Below are positions 22,664 to 30,899 of a stretch of DNA of 39,195 nt, one piece after another. Origin of the DNA: Halobacteriales archaeon QS_9_68_42 (GTDB lineage: Archaea; Halobacteriota; Halobacteria; Halobacteriales; Haloarculaceae); NCBI GenBank assembly GCA_003022905.1, contig PXSE01000141.1, forward strand, positions 1 to 39,195, read 5' to 3'. The notes below the pieces were generated by a model that saw only the letters and a list, made by a program, of their open reading frames with translations, searched no databases and was not told where the DNA came from. How positions within the stretch are numbered: position 1 is the stretch's first letter; every line of letters begins with the position of its first letter. A program made the translations under genes and the position numbers.

Positions 22664-23052
22664 TGGTCGAGGAGGAACTGACCGACGGCGAGCGCATCGC
22701 GCGGTTGCTCTCCTCGGAGGTCCACGGCCACGAGCGGGGGGTGCTCCGGCGGCTGTCGGTCGTCGACGCCGCCGACGACGTCGACCCGACGGAGGCCGGC
22801 ACGTTCGCCTACGCCGTCGCCGACGACGAGCGCCGCCTCGCCGAGGTGTATGCCCACCCTGACCGGGCCCACGTGGAGTTCCTGACGGCCGCCCAAGCGG
22901 CCGCCGAGGCCGGCCAGCGGGCGGGCCTCCGAGTTCGGCCGAAGGCGGTCGACCCGCCGCGGACGCTGGTCTTCGTCGAGAACGGCGCCGAGGTGAAGCC
23001 GGCCCTACGGGTCGTCCGCGCCGTCGGCGAGGCCCTCGAGGAGTCCGGGTAG
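22663..23052 (+). CDS. Conserved haloarchaeal protein, function unknown
   Basis: The 129-residue acidic protein opens MVEEELTDGERIARLLSSEV and ends with PKAVDPPRTLVFVENGAEVK, a stretch I recall as conserved among haloarchaeal homologues lacking a function. There are no membrane segments or Cys residues. It is coupled to the DUF2240 gene. Its last 48 bp overlap the 3' end of the convergent HAD gene, an unusually long convergent overlap. Confidence 0.68.
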   Translation: MVEEELTDGERIARLLSSEVHGHERGVLRRLSVVDAADDVDPTEAGTFAYAVADDERRLAEVYAHPDRAHVEFLTAAQAAAEAGQRAGLRVRPKAVDPPRTLVFVENGAEVKPALRVVRAVGEALEESG

Positions 23053-23673
23053 CGCTCCGAGGTCCGACCGGCGGACGGTCGCGGCCGCCAGCGGGTGGGG
23101 ATCCGGGCCGTCGTCGTAGACGACCTGGACGGGCGTCATGCCGGCGGTCGCGGCGCCGTCGATGTCGCGGTCGGGGTCGTCGCCGACGTAGACCACTTCG
23201 GCGGGCGGCACGTCCAGGGCGTCGGCCAGTCCCACGAATCCGCCCGCCTCGGGTTTCGGCGCGTCGATGCCGCCGGTGACGACGACGGCGTCGAAGGCCT
23301 CGTCCCACCCGAGTCGGCGAAGTTTGTTTCGCTGGGTGCCCTCCGGGCCGTCCGTCAGCAGGCCGAGGCGGTACCGCTCGCCGAGCGTCTCCAGCAGGTC
23401 GCCGGCGCCCTCGACGGCCGCCATGGCGTCGCCGACGGCCTCGCGGTAGGCCCGGGTGAGCGCGTCGGCCGTCTCCCGGTCCTCGACGAGCGCGCCGAAG
23501 ACGGAGCGACGGCTCTCGGACCCGCTGTGCTCGCGGTGAGCCGCCAGGTACGCCGACCGGCCGATGCCGTCGTCGACGCCAGCCCTGGCCGCCGCCTCGT
23601 TGAGGATGGACGCGCGGTCCCGCTCGGTGACCGCGAGCGTGTCGTCGAGGTCGAAGGCGACGGCCCGGTACAC
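23005..23673 (-). CDS. HAD-superfamily hydrolase (phosphatase-like)
   Basis: The GTG at 23673 begins VYRAVAFDLDDTLAVTERDR, placing the nucleophile motif DLDDT at residues 8-12. Motif II is LGLLTDGPEGTQRNKLRRLG (Thr/Ser plus NK), motif III the Lys in GGIDAPKPEAGGF, and motif IV VVYVGDDPDRDIDGA (DDxxxD). This is a subfamily I HAD with a helical cap. The substrate is probably a small phosphorylated metabolite, unknown. A TATA-like TTTATC about 25 nt upstream supports the GTG start. All four motifs are intact, in contrast to the HAD gene at 35013. Confidence 0.82.
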   Translation of the reverse strand: MYRAVAFDLDDTLAVTERDRASILNEAAARAGVDDGIGRSAYLAAHREHSGSESRRSVFGALVEDRETADALTRAYREAVGDAMAAVEGAGDLLETLGERYRLGLLTDGPEGTQRNKLRRLGWDEAFDAVVVTGGIDAPKPEAGGFVGLADALDVPPAEVVYVGDDPDRDIDGAATAGMTPVQVVYDDGPDPHPLAAATVRRSDLGALPGLLEGLADGADDP

Positions 23674-23757
23674 GGACCGGAGTTCGCGCCTGTCCGATAA
23701 AGCTCCTGTGGGGCCTCGAGCGGCAGCGTTTTGTGCCGCCACCGAGCAACGCCGACG

Positions 23758-24462
23758 ATGAGTTTCTTCGACGACATCGGCGCCCGCATCGAGTCGGTCG
23801 ACAGCGTCGTCTCGGTCGGTCTGGACCCCGACCTCGACCGCCTGCCCGACTTCCTCGACGGCGAGCTGCCGCGGTGGGAGTTCAACCGCCGCGTTATCGA
23901 CGCCACCCACGAGCACGCCGCCTGCTTCAAGCCCAACGCCGCCTTCTACGAGGACCCCGACGGCTGGCGCGCACTCGAGGAGACGATCGCCTACGCTCAC
24001 GGGAAAGGCGTGCCCGTCCTGCTCGACGCGAAGCGGGGCGACATCGGCAACACCGCCCGCCGGTACGCCGACCTGCTCGACGACGACGGCCTCGGGGCCG
24101 ACGCGATGACCGTCAACCCCTACATGGGCCGGGACACCCTGGAGCCGTACCTCTCGATGCCAGAGAAAGGCGTCGTCGTGCTGTGTCGGACCTCCAACAG
24201 CGGCGGCGCGGACTTCCAGAACCTCGAGGTGGGCAATGGCAAGCCGCTGTACGAGTACGTCGCCCAGCGGGCCGCCGAGTGGAACGACCATGACAACGTG
24301 GGTCTGGTCGTCGGCGCGACGGCGCCCGAGGAGCTGGCGGCGGTGCGCGACCTGGTCGACCTGCCGTTTCTCGTGCCGGGCGTCGGCGCACAGGGCGGGT
24401 ACTTTCGGGCGGCCGGCGACGCCGCCAAGCGACTGAAGCGACGGCTTGACCAGCACCGCTGA
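23758..24462 (+). CDS. pyrF: Orotidine 5'-phosphate decarboxylase lacking a C-terminal internal segment
   Basis: The 234-residue product is a subfamily-2 OMP decarboxylase: VSVGLDPDLDRLPDFL near 18-33, AACFKPNAAFYE near 54-65, the catalytic cluster LLDAKRGDIGNTARRYADL (D90, K92, D95), and LVVGATAPEEL. At LVPGVGAQGG (ending residue 214, position 24399) the sequence jumps to YFRAAGDAAKRLKRRL. In the family about 25-30 residues lie between, including the LVNSSRGI-type motif whose Arg binds the substrate phosphate. The deletion keeps the frame and the C-terminal helix. UMP synthesis would be lost if this were the only copy, so the join deserves suspicion. Normal length is near 265. Confidence 0.87.
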   Translation: MSFFDDIGARIESVDSVVSVGLDPDLDRLPDFLDGELPRWEFNRRVIDATHEHAACFKPNAAFYEDPDGWRALEETIAYAHGKGVPVLLDAKRGDIGNTARRYADLLDDDGLGADAMTVNPYMGRDTLEPYLSMPEKGVVVLCRTSNSGGADFQNLEVGNGKPLYEYVAQRAAEWNDHDNVGLVVGATAPEELAAVRDLVDLPFLVPGVGAQGGYFRAAGDAAKRLKRRLDQHR

Positions 24463-24728
24463 CCGAACGCGGGCGTCGACCTCCTCCGTGTTCCTCGAGG
24501 AAGCCGCCGGCGCGTCGAGATGCGCCGGGGTCACACTCGCTCGCATTGCTCGTTCGCGCGACTGCCGAGAGTGTTCGGGAAAAGCGACCGGCACTCTCCG
24601 GTTTGTCTGGTTTTTTATTCTTGATACGAGAGAGGTGAACTCTTTCGGAAGATACTTAGTCGGTGCCCGGCCTTCTTGTACCAACAACTGCTCGAGGGGA
24701 ACGGGGCGCCGACAGCGGTTGCACGCAT
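24463..24728 (+). other. Intergenic region with T-rich terminator-like stretch
   Basis: This 266-bp gap between pyrF and the RecA-like gene has no coding sequence I can support. A T-rich run (GGTTTTTTATTC at 24609-24620) is a plausible archaeal terminator for pyrF. A+T-rich patches at 24645-24660 (GATACTTAG) may belong to the promoter of the next gene. Confidence 0.45.
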
Positions 24729-25415
24729 ATGTCAAACAAAAACCAACGTATGTCGGTCGGCGAAAGCGACGTCTCGATCGGGACGAGTCCGGATATCGAC
24801 GCCGACGCCCGCCCGCGGGGTGACGTTGTCGACACCGACGGTCTCGGCGACGCTACCACCGTTCTCGTGCTCGAATCGCCGGCCGCAATCGGCCGGGACG
24901 AAGTGTGCCGCTCCTTCTTCGTCGACAGTCGACTGACTGAAGAGAACGTTCTGCTGGTTTCGCTGACACAGCACGCCGACGAACGCCTCGAGCTGTTCCG
25001 GGGCGGCGACCTCCCGTTCCCCCGGAACCTGGCCGTCGTCTCCGCCGAGGATGGGCCCGGAGCGACCAGAACCGAGACGGGGTCGGGCGAGGCCAGCACG
25101 GGCGTCGCCGTCCGGACCGTGTCGGACCCCTCGGACCTCCCGAAACTCGGGATGAGCATCACGAGCGTCCTCAACGAGTGGCCGGACGACGAGAGCGTGC
25201 TGCTCTGCTTGGATTCGCTGACCGAACTACTGCGGCACGTCGAACTCCAGCGCGTCTACCGGTTCGTCCACGTCCTGAGCGACCGACTCGCCCGCCTCGA
25301 CGCCCAGATCCACGTCCACCTCGACGGAGAGGGCTGCGACGAACGAACGCTGGCGACGCTGGAATCGCTGTCCGATGCAATCGTCGAGGTCCCTGCACAC
25401 GACAATGACGAGTGA
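24729..25415 (+). CDS. Haloarchaeal RecA/KaiC-like protein without Walker motifs (DUF7504-like)
   Basis: The 228-residue acidic protein has a disordered N-terminus of about 40 residues, then VLVLESPAAIGRDEVCRSFF, NVLLVSLTQHADERLELF, GVAVRTVSDPSDLPKLGMSI, SVLLCLDSLTELLRHVELQR and VYRFVHVLSDRLARLDAQIH. The alternation of beta-strands with a Walker-B-like LLCLDSLTEL resembles the RecA/KaiC fold, but no P-loop GKT is present, so ATP binding is doubtful. Such proteins are frequent in haloarchaea near cell-surface and signalling genes. It starts the surface-protein cluster; the function is unknown. Confidence 0.6.
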   Translation: MSNKNQRMSVGESDVSIGTSPDIDADARPRGDVVDTDGLGDATTVLVLESPAAIGRDEVCRSFFVDSRLTEENVLLVSLTQHADERLELFRGGDLPFPRNLAVVSAEDGPGATRTETGSGEASTGVAVRTVSDPSDLPKLGMSITSVLNEWPDDESVLLCLDSLTELLRHVELQRVYRFVHVLSDRLARLDAQIHVHLDGEGCDERTLATLESLSDAIVEVPAHDNDE

Positions 25416-25532
25416 ACGGATGCTCCCTTCGGCCGGGGGGGTGGGCGAGTACAGCCGGAAACGTATCCGATTGGAAGCATCGACCGACCACAAGATGTCA
25501 CGCGGAGGGCCGACAGGGCAACCGTCCGCTGG

Positions 25533-26558
25533 ATGATGTCGGTTGGCACCCGTTCGAGGTTGCTGCTCACCCGGTACGGCCGCCAGTTAGCGGTTATCTT
25601 CGTGCTCATCGGCGCCCTGGCGCTTGGGGGTGCCTTCCTGGTCTACACCAACCCGCCGACCGAGCAGGTCACCGAAACCGTCTACGACCAGCAGGTGGGG
25701 ACCGAGACGACGACCAGCGCCGTCGTGACGGGCGAGACGGACCTTTATCCACAGGGCGAGACCCTCGAGGACAGCCCCGTGTACTTTCTCGGCGCGACCC
25801 CCAACCTGACGGTACGGACGGTGACGGACGTTCCGGAGGGCGAGGCGGTAACGGTGAGCCAGCGGGTGACGCTCCGGCACCGCGCGAGCCGCGGCGGCGA
25901 GGTGTTCTGGTCGACCGAACGGCTCCTGGCGGCGACGGAGGAGCAGACGACCGACGGGTCGGTCGCCACCGAATCCACCGTCGACATGCGGGACGTCAAC
26001 CGGACGGCGGCGAACCGCCAGGCCGAAGTAGGACGGGTCGGGGCCTTCGAGACCCTCATCCGGGTGGAAGTCGCCTACGAGACGGCCAACTACTCCGAGG
26101 AGCTGACCGCAACCATGCCGGTCGTCATCACCGACCAGGTCTACTGGTTCGATGGGTCAGCGGCGGCGAACCGGACCCACACGGAGACCACCCGACGCGA
26201 GGTGACCGGCTCGCCCAACACCACGCTCGCCGGCGGACTCGGGCTGTTCGGCGTCATCGCGCTGCTCGCTGCGGTGCGGGTCGGAATCGTGTCGCGGCGG
26301 GGCGTCGACGTCGACGCCATCGAGACCGAGCTGACCCGGACGCGACACGAGGAGTGGATTTCCCGCGGCGACCTGCCGACGAGTTCCGACAAGCAGTTCA
26401 TCAGTATCGACACCCTCGAGGACCTCGTCGACATCGCCATCGACTCCAACAAGCGGGTCATCTACGACGAGGAGTACGAGGCTTACGGCGTGGTCGATTC
26501 GGACATCGTCTACTACTACGTCGAACGCGAGGAGTTCGAACAGTGGGTGGGCATGTAA
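25533..26558 (+). CDS. DUF5305 membrane protein
   Basis: The 341-residue protein has an N-terminal TM anchor at about 19-38 (LAVIFVLIGALALGGAFLVY), an extracytoplasmic region of about 185 residues beginning TNPPTEQVTETVYDQQVGTE, a second TM at about 226-246 (TTLAGGLGLFGVIALLAAVR), and a cytoplasmic tail ending VIYDEEYEAYGVVDSDIVYY. That outline, and the DLYPQGETLEDSPVYFLGATP segment, match DUF5305. In haloarchaea DUF5305 genes sit beside SipW-type signal peptidases and DUF1102 proteins, as here. The role is unknown; assembly or anchoring of surface fibres is a reasonable guess. The 117-bp gap before it holds no visible gene. Confidence 0.78.
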   Translation: MMSVGTRSRLLLTRYGRQLAVIFVLIGALALGGAFLVYTNPPTEQVTETVYDQQVGTETTTSAVVTGETDLYPQGETLEDSPVYFLGATPNLTVRTVTDVPEGEAVTVSQRVTLRHRASRGGEVFWSTERLLAATEEQTTDGSVATESTVDMRDVNRTAANRQAEVGRVGAFETLIRVEVAYETANYSEELTATMPVVITDQVYWFDGSAAANRTHTETTRREVTGSPNTTLAGGLGLFGVIALLAAVRVGIVSRRGVDVDAIETELTRTRHEEWISRGDLPTSSDKQFISIDTLEDLVDIAIDSNKRVIYDEEYEAYGVVDSDIVYYYVEREEFEQWVGM

Positions 26559-26661
26559 CCGGCGGCCGGAGGCGCCCGCCCCGTCCGGTCGGCCGGCGCC
26601 TGCGCCGGTCCGGTCGAACGGACGAGCAGTCCGCCGCAACGGCCGGAGGCGCTCGACACCC

Positions 26662-27795
26662 GTGAAGCCCCGACGCCTGCTCGCCGGAGGCGCGACGGTC
26701 CTGCTCGTCGCGTTCGTCCTGCTCCTGGTCGTCGGGCAACTCCTGGGCCAGCCGCTACTGCTCGGGTTCGTCACGACCGGCAGTATGGAACCAACGCTGT
26801 CGTCCGGCGACGGCTTTGTCGCCGTCCCGTCGGCGCTCGCCGGCGAGCCCCAGCCCGGCGACGTCGTCGTCTTCGAGGCCGAGACCGTCCAGGGGGGCGG
26901 CCTGACCACCCACCGCATCGTCGCCGAGACAGACCAGGGGTACGTCACCAAGGGCGACGCCAACCCCTTCACCGACCAGGACGGGGGTGAACCGCACGTC
27001 ACCGAGGATGACATCGTCGTCCACGCGCTGCAGGTCAACGGCAAGGTGGTCGTCGTCCCCTACCTCGGGACGGTCGTGACGGCCGTTCGGGGCGCCGTGG
27101 CGACGCCCTTCGCGGCGGTCGGCTCCGACAACGTCGGGACAGTGATGGTGTTCGCCGGCATGGCGCTACTGCTTTGGGCCGGCGCGGCCGGCGAGGGCGA
27201 TACGCGCGAGACCTCCCGGTCGCGCTCCCGGGAGAGCGTGCTGGCGGTCTGGACGCTCGTCCTCGTAGCGGCCGCGGTCATCACTGCCGCGGCGACGATG
27301 GCGATGGTGGTGCCGGCGGGCGGCTACGACGTGGAGGTGGTCGTGACCGACGACCCGACCGCCGACGGCCAGGTGGTTGCCCCCGGCGGGACCGCCGAGG
27401 TAAGTTACGAGGTCCACAACGCCGGCGTCATTCCGGCGCTGGTCGTCACCGACCCGCAGGACCGGCGCACGGCCGTTGACCCGGCCCAGACGACGCTCGG
27501 CTTCGACGGACGCGACCGGGTCACGGTCCGGGTGGACGCCCCGCAACGGACCGGCGAGTACACCTACGGGGTCCGGGAGTCGCGGTACCTGCTGGTGTTG
27601 CCGCCGGGACTGCTCCTCGCGTTACACTCGGTGCATCCGCTACTGGCGCTGTTGGCGGTCGATCTGGTGGTGGCGACGTTCGTCATCGCGGTCGCGGTCG
27701 GGGTGTTCGGCACCGGCTACCTGCGGGTCCGGCCGAGCCCCGACGTGCCACTGAAAGTCCGTATCCAGCGGCGGTTGCGGCGGTATCGGCGCTGA
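26662..27795 (+). CDS. SipW-like archaeal signal peptidase I with C-terminal extension
   Basis: The 377-residue protein begins at GTG 26662 and has a TM at about 12-33 followed by the signal peptidase catalytic motif FVTTGSMEPTLSSGD (Ser41). GGLTTHRIV supplies His84, which replaces the bacterial Lys in archaeal/ER-type enzymes, and VTKGDANPFTDQD supplies the Asp residues. Further TMs lie at about 158-174 and 192-217. A beta-rich extracytoplasmic domain (APGGTAEVSYEVHNAGVIP) and two final TMs follow, an extension absent from simple signal peptidases. It would cleave signal peptides of exported proteins at the outer face; nearby DUF1102-type proteins are the obvious candidates. That pairing is inference. 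Confidence 0.82.
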   Translation: MKPRRLLAGGATVLLVAFVLLLVVGQLLGQPLLLGFVTTGSMEPTLSSGDGFVAVPSALAGEPQPGDVVVFEAETVQGGGLTTHRIVAETDQGYVTKGDANPFTDQDGGEPHVTEDDIVVHALQVNGKVVVVPYLGTVVTAVRGAVATPFAAVGSDNVGTVMVFAGMALLLWAGAAGEGDTRETSRSRSRESVLAVWTLVLVAAAVITAAATMAMVVPAGGYDVEVVVTDDPTADGQVVAPGGTAEVSYEVHNAGVIPALVVTDPQDRRTAVDPAQTTLGFDGRDRVTVRVDAPQRTGEYTYGVRESRYLLVLPPGLLLALHSVHPLLALLAVDLVVATFVIAVAVGVFGTGYLRVRPSPDVPLKVRIQRRLRRYRR

Positions 27796-27896
27796 ATCAC
27801 GCCGGAGCGCGTCTCCTGTACGGCCGTTCCGGGCCGGTTGCGCCGCGCGAAACGGGCAGATCTGGGGGCCGTTTGTCGGGTGCCCCCTACGGGACG

Positions 27897-29294
27897 CTAC
27901 GAGTTCGGCCGGGTTCCCGAGTTCAGCCCGGCCGACACGTCCGGAGTCCGCTTGACATCGGTGCCATCAACACCGTCGCCGATGACAAGTTCCTTATCGT
28001 CGTCGGAGCCGCCGACATCGTCGACGTAGGCGATTTTTTCGGTGTCGGAGTCAATGAATACGAACTCGAGTTTCCCGTCGTCGTCGATGTCGACCGGGGC
28101 GCAGGCCGCCTTTTTAGCGATGTCGCTGGCGAGCGTGGTCTTGTTTCCGTTGTAGTCGACCAGCGACGGCTGGCCGCTCCCGTTGATGAATGGCACTTGG
28201 ACGTTCGAAAAGTTTTCGAACGATGCGGGCGGGCCGAACCCGGTGGAGCCGTCCGAGCCGACCTGAACCCCCTTTATTTTGCTGGTCGTCCCGTCCTGAT
28301 TGAGGTAGCGCAACTCCTGGGAGCCGTCGACGAACACTATCTCCTTTTCGCTGTCGTCATCGATGTCCGCGACCCCGGCGGCGCCGGCAGCCCCGTTCCA
28401 GTCGTCCGGGGTCTCGATTTCCTCGGTGTTGCCGTCCGCGTTCATGGCGAAGAGTTTGTCCGTGTCACTGTTCGCGTACACGATGGCCCACTCGTTGGGA
28501 CTGACACTATCGTTCGACTCGAAGCCGGGCCACTTCGCCAGCGCGAAGCGAGTATTCTGCTTCAGAATGTCGTGGTCCGACGGAGACCCCCCTTTGATCT
28601 CGTTTTCACCGTCGGCGCCGACTTCCGTCGAGTGCATCCCGTTGCTGGTGGGGGCAAAGGCGATGTCGGCGTTGTCGCCGGCGGTGAAGTCGGCTGCGCT
28701 GCCCCCGATGACGTCGGCGTTAGTCGAGTTCGGTGGATCCAGTTCCTTGTCCTGAACCGCGTCATACACCCGGACGTCATTTTCGATAGCGTAGATGAGC
28801 CTACCGGACGACTTGTACGAGACGGTGATGTTCCGGGTCGCCTCGATGCTGATTTCGTTCGAGTCAGCGTACGAAAGCGTCACGTCGTCGGACACATCAC
28901 CCGTTTCGCCGCTGGCCGTGACGATTTCGAACGTCTGGGACTCCCCGTCCGACAGTTCGTTGAGCGTCATCGAGTCGGATTCTTCCGAGTCCGTCCCTTC
29001 CGAGTCCGTCTGGAACTCGAGCTTCCCGGTGCTGGAAACCGTGTTATCCGACAGCGTGGTCCCCGTATTGTTGGTGACCGTGACCTCGTGTGGCGAGTCG
29101 TACGTCTCGGACTCGTCGAACCCATGGAGTTCGAGAATGGCGTTTTTGTCGCCGGTGACCTGGATAGTAGTCGTCCGAGGGGCCTCGACGCTGTCGAAAG
29201 CTCCGGTCTCGAATACGCCGGTGGCAACGAACCCGACGCCCAGGCCCGTCAGGACCCGGCGACGCGTGAACAGAGGCGACCGTCTTGGAGTCAC
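27897..29294 (-). CDS. Exported FG-GAP/VCBS-like repeat protein with Tat-type signal
   Basis: The 465-residue protein starts at GTG 29294 overlapping the regulator stop (GTGA). The N-terminus FTRRRVLTGLGVGFVATGVF is a twin-arginine signal with h-region, followed by an Asp/Ser/Thr-rich beta domain. Repeats of the form VADIDDDSEKEIVFVDG and VDIDDDGKLEFVFIDSD carry Ca2+-binding DxDxDG-like loops of FG-GAP/VCBS propellers; about five to six blades can be counted by eye. It is probably a cell-surface propeller. Codon use is less G+C-rich than its neighbours. No C-terminal anchor is seen, and the protein ends in a polar tail. Confidence 0.7.
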   Translation of the reverse strand: MTPRRSPLFTRRRVLTGLGVGFVATGVFETGAFDSVEAPRTTTIQVTGDKNAILELHGFDESETYDSPHEVTVTNNTGTTLSDNTVSSTGKLEFQTDSEGTDSEESDSMTLNELSDGESQTFEIVTASGETGDVSDDVTLSYADSNEISIEATRNITVSYKSSGRLIYAIENDVRVYDAVQDKELDPPNSTNADVIGGSAADFTAGDNADIAFAPTSNGMHSTEVGADGENEIKGGSPSDHDILKQNTRFALAKWPGFESNDSVSPNEWAIVYANSDTDKLFAMNADGNTEEIETPDDWNGAAGAAGVADIDDDSEKEIVFVDGSQELRYLNQDGTTSKIKGVQVGSDGSTGFGPPASFENFSNVQVPFINGSGQPSLVDYNGNKTTLASDIAKKAACAPVDIDDDGKLEFVFIDSDTEKIAYVDDVGGSDDDKELVIGDGVDGTDVKRTPDVSAGLNSGTRPNS

Positions 29295-29833
29295 GGCGGG
29301 ACCTCGATGTTTCCGAGGCGATGTTTGCGGCTCTGGTAGGCGTGGTAGGCCGCCGAGGCGGCGAACAGCGCGAGCATGAGCGCAACCCACACCAGCGTCG
29401 ATACGGGGTCGGTGGGCAATACGTCGGCCCACAGCCCCCCGAGGACGAGGAAGCCGAACGCCGACAGCCCGAGGTAGTAGACGCCCCACGGGACCGAATC
29501 GCCCGGCACGACGTCCAGGTAGACGTCGAGTTCGTCGGCGCGGTCGGTCAGCTCCACCGTGCCGTCCTCGAAGACCACCATTCCGGCGTCGTCTAGCGTC
29601 GGCAGGTGGGTCTGCTGGAGCGATGTGTATACGCGCTTCCGCTCCGCGGAGGTGAGTTCCTCGATTTCCTTGCTGTGCTCCCAGGCGGCGACCTGCTCGG
29701 CCAGGTCCGACAGCGACACTTCTTCGCTCTCGCGCTTGCAGTAGTGGATCGTGTAGCGACGTCGGTGACTGCTCAGCAGGTCGAAAACCTCCCCCGGTCC
29801 CGAAGTGCGCTTACTACTCGTTGCCATCTGCAA
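29291..29833 (-). CDS. Membrane-anchored HTH regulator (DUF7344-like)
   Basis: The 180-residue protein has an ArsR-like winged helix at residues about 13-95: VFDLLSSHRRRYTIHYCKRE, then VSLSDLAEQVAAWEHSKE, KRVYTSLQQTHLPTLDDAGM and VVFEDGTVELTDRADELD. Two TMs follow at about 115-135 and 142-160. This HTH-plus-two-TM layout is common in haloarchaea beside genes for Tat-exported or surface proteins. It is cotranscribed with the FG-GAP gene downstream, so it probably regulates it. An alternative start is Met3 at 29827. A TATA-like ATTATAC lies about 29 nt upstream. Confidence 0.75.
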   Translation of the reverse strand: MQMATSSKRTSGPGEVFDLLSSHRRRYTIHYCKRESEEVSLSDLAEQVAAWEHSKEIEELTSAERKRVYTSLQQTHLPTLDDAGMVVFEDGTVELTDRADELDVYLDVVPGDSVPWGVYYLGLSAFGFLVLGGLWADVLPTDPVSTLVWVALMLALFAASAAYHAYQSRKHRLGNIEVPP

Positions 29834-29961
29834 CTACCGATACAAGAGCAAGGTCGCTGTATAATGGTTTGGGGTCACTCAGTACGCGATACCGGTTCTC
29901 CCCGAAAATACGGGTTTCAGTCGCCTTCAAGCCGGGCTTTCGGCGTTTCAAGCACCCTAGC

Positions 29962-29975
29962 ACAAAGTAGGTAGG
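29962..29975 (+). promoter_or_regulatory. Shared promoter motif, copy 1 (before the DUF1102 gene)
   Basis: ACAAAGTAGGTAGG ends 49 nt before the ATG at 30025. The same 14-mer with one change occurs at 31385-31398 before the PKD surface protein, and nothing alike was noticed elsewhere in the window. It is a candidate site for a common regulator of the two exported proteins. Confidence 0.45.
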
Positions 29976-30024
29976 GGTATAGCGGTGGGTACGCGCAGAC
30001 CAAAGCGCGACAAGGTGAAACACA

Positions 30025-30561
30025 ATGGCAATGAATCGCAGAAACGTTCTAATCGGGCTGGGAACAGTGGCAGCAGGCGGCGGGGCCGCACTAGGTACTG
30101 GGGCGTTCAGTCAGGTGGAAGCTGAGCGTACAGTTGGCATAGAGACGAGCGGTGACGGTAGCGCCCAAGTTCGATTAGACTTAGACAGTGCACTGGATGC
30201 GGGTGGTGATACCATTGAATTCAGCGAATCGGATATCAATGCGGATGCGGTCACGACATACGAAAATGGATTGACCGTTACCATTCCAACCTCATCTCCG
30301 AAAAGAGAGTACACTTTAGAAATTCAAGATGGAGATGAGAATGACCTGTTGAAAGATAGTGCAACTAAAACAGACGGCGGTGATGAATTACAATTGGTCG
30401 ATGGTAGCGTCGATACTACCAGCAACCCGAACTCGGCGACTCTCGACAATGATGATGGCAGTGCGGGTTCAATTGACCTCGATGTCGTTGTTAACACGAT
30501 CGGAACCGAGTCAGGTGGAGAAAGTATCGGTGTAAGCACAATAGATATAATCGTTAAATAA
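30025..30561 (+). CDS. DUF1102-like exported protein with Tat-type signal
   Basis: The 178-residue protein has the N-terminus MAMNRRNVLIGLGTVAAGGG with RR and a hydrophobic stretch, followed by the DUF1102-like junction GTGAFSQVEAERTVGIETSG. The mature part is beta-rich and acidic with no TM. It resembles haloarchaeal exported proteins made beside SipW-type signal peptidases, themselves likened to TasA/camelysin-type fibre proteins; that comparison is inference. The gene is clearly A+T-richer than the rest of the window (many AAT, GAA, ATT, GAT codons), which suggests separate ancestry. The ATG at 30031 is an alternative start. Confidence 0.72.
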   Translation: MAMNRRNVLIGLGTVAAGGGAALGTGAFSQVEAERTVGIETSGDGSAQVRLDLDSALDAGGDTIEFSESDINADAVTTYENGLTVTIPTSSPKREYTLEIQDGDENDLLKDSATKTDGGDELQLVDGSVDTTSNPNSATLDNDDGSAGSIDLDVVVNTIGTESGGESIGVSTIDIIVK

Positions 30562-30691
30562 ACGTCTTATTTACTCGCTTCGCAGCTACTCTCAGTTACC
30601 GTTGTGATCGCCGCCGAACATTTCATTCCTCGCTTTGCCTCGTATTAGAGATAGTTTCAGTCCTTCTCAAGCCGATATTCCGTCAGGCGCG

Positions 30692-30899
30692 ATGAGCGAG
30701 CGCATCGAGGCCTAGCAGGAAACGTACGAGGTTACCGATGCCGATGAACTCCGGACGACGCTCGATGAGTCGCTGAGCGTCGAGGAGCGACGCGAGCGCG
30801 TCGTCGACGACTGGGAGCACACCGAACGGATGCGGACGCTCGTCGAGCACGCCATCCGACTCTACGACGACCTCGAGCGGTTCGCGGCGACGGGTAGCG
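30692..30899 (+). pseudogene. Remnant gene with amber codon 8
   Basis: From the ATG at 30692 the frame reads MSERIEA, a TAG at 30713, then QETYEVTDADELRTTLDESL, SVEERRERVVDDWEHTERMR and LVEHAIRLYDDLERFA. The amber could derive from a Trp codon (TGG) by one change. The helical, charged sequence is protein-like. A stop (TAG at 30895) two bases before the next ATG would fit the true end if one base had been lost. The family is not recognised. The surrounding 30562-30691 shows only A+T-rich spacer. Confidence 0.45.

Noticed and set aside
21845..23749. Very long minus-strand frame opposite mch, DUF2240 and the next gene
   Set aside because: It is Arg/Gly/Pro-rich, has no domain, and is explained by high G+C third positions of the true genes on the other frames.
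20226..24462. Inteins or introns as the cause of the odd genes
   Set aside because: Those add sequence; here sequence is missing, and no intein motifs or tRNA-type bulge-helix-bulge features are seen.
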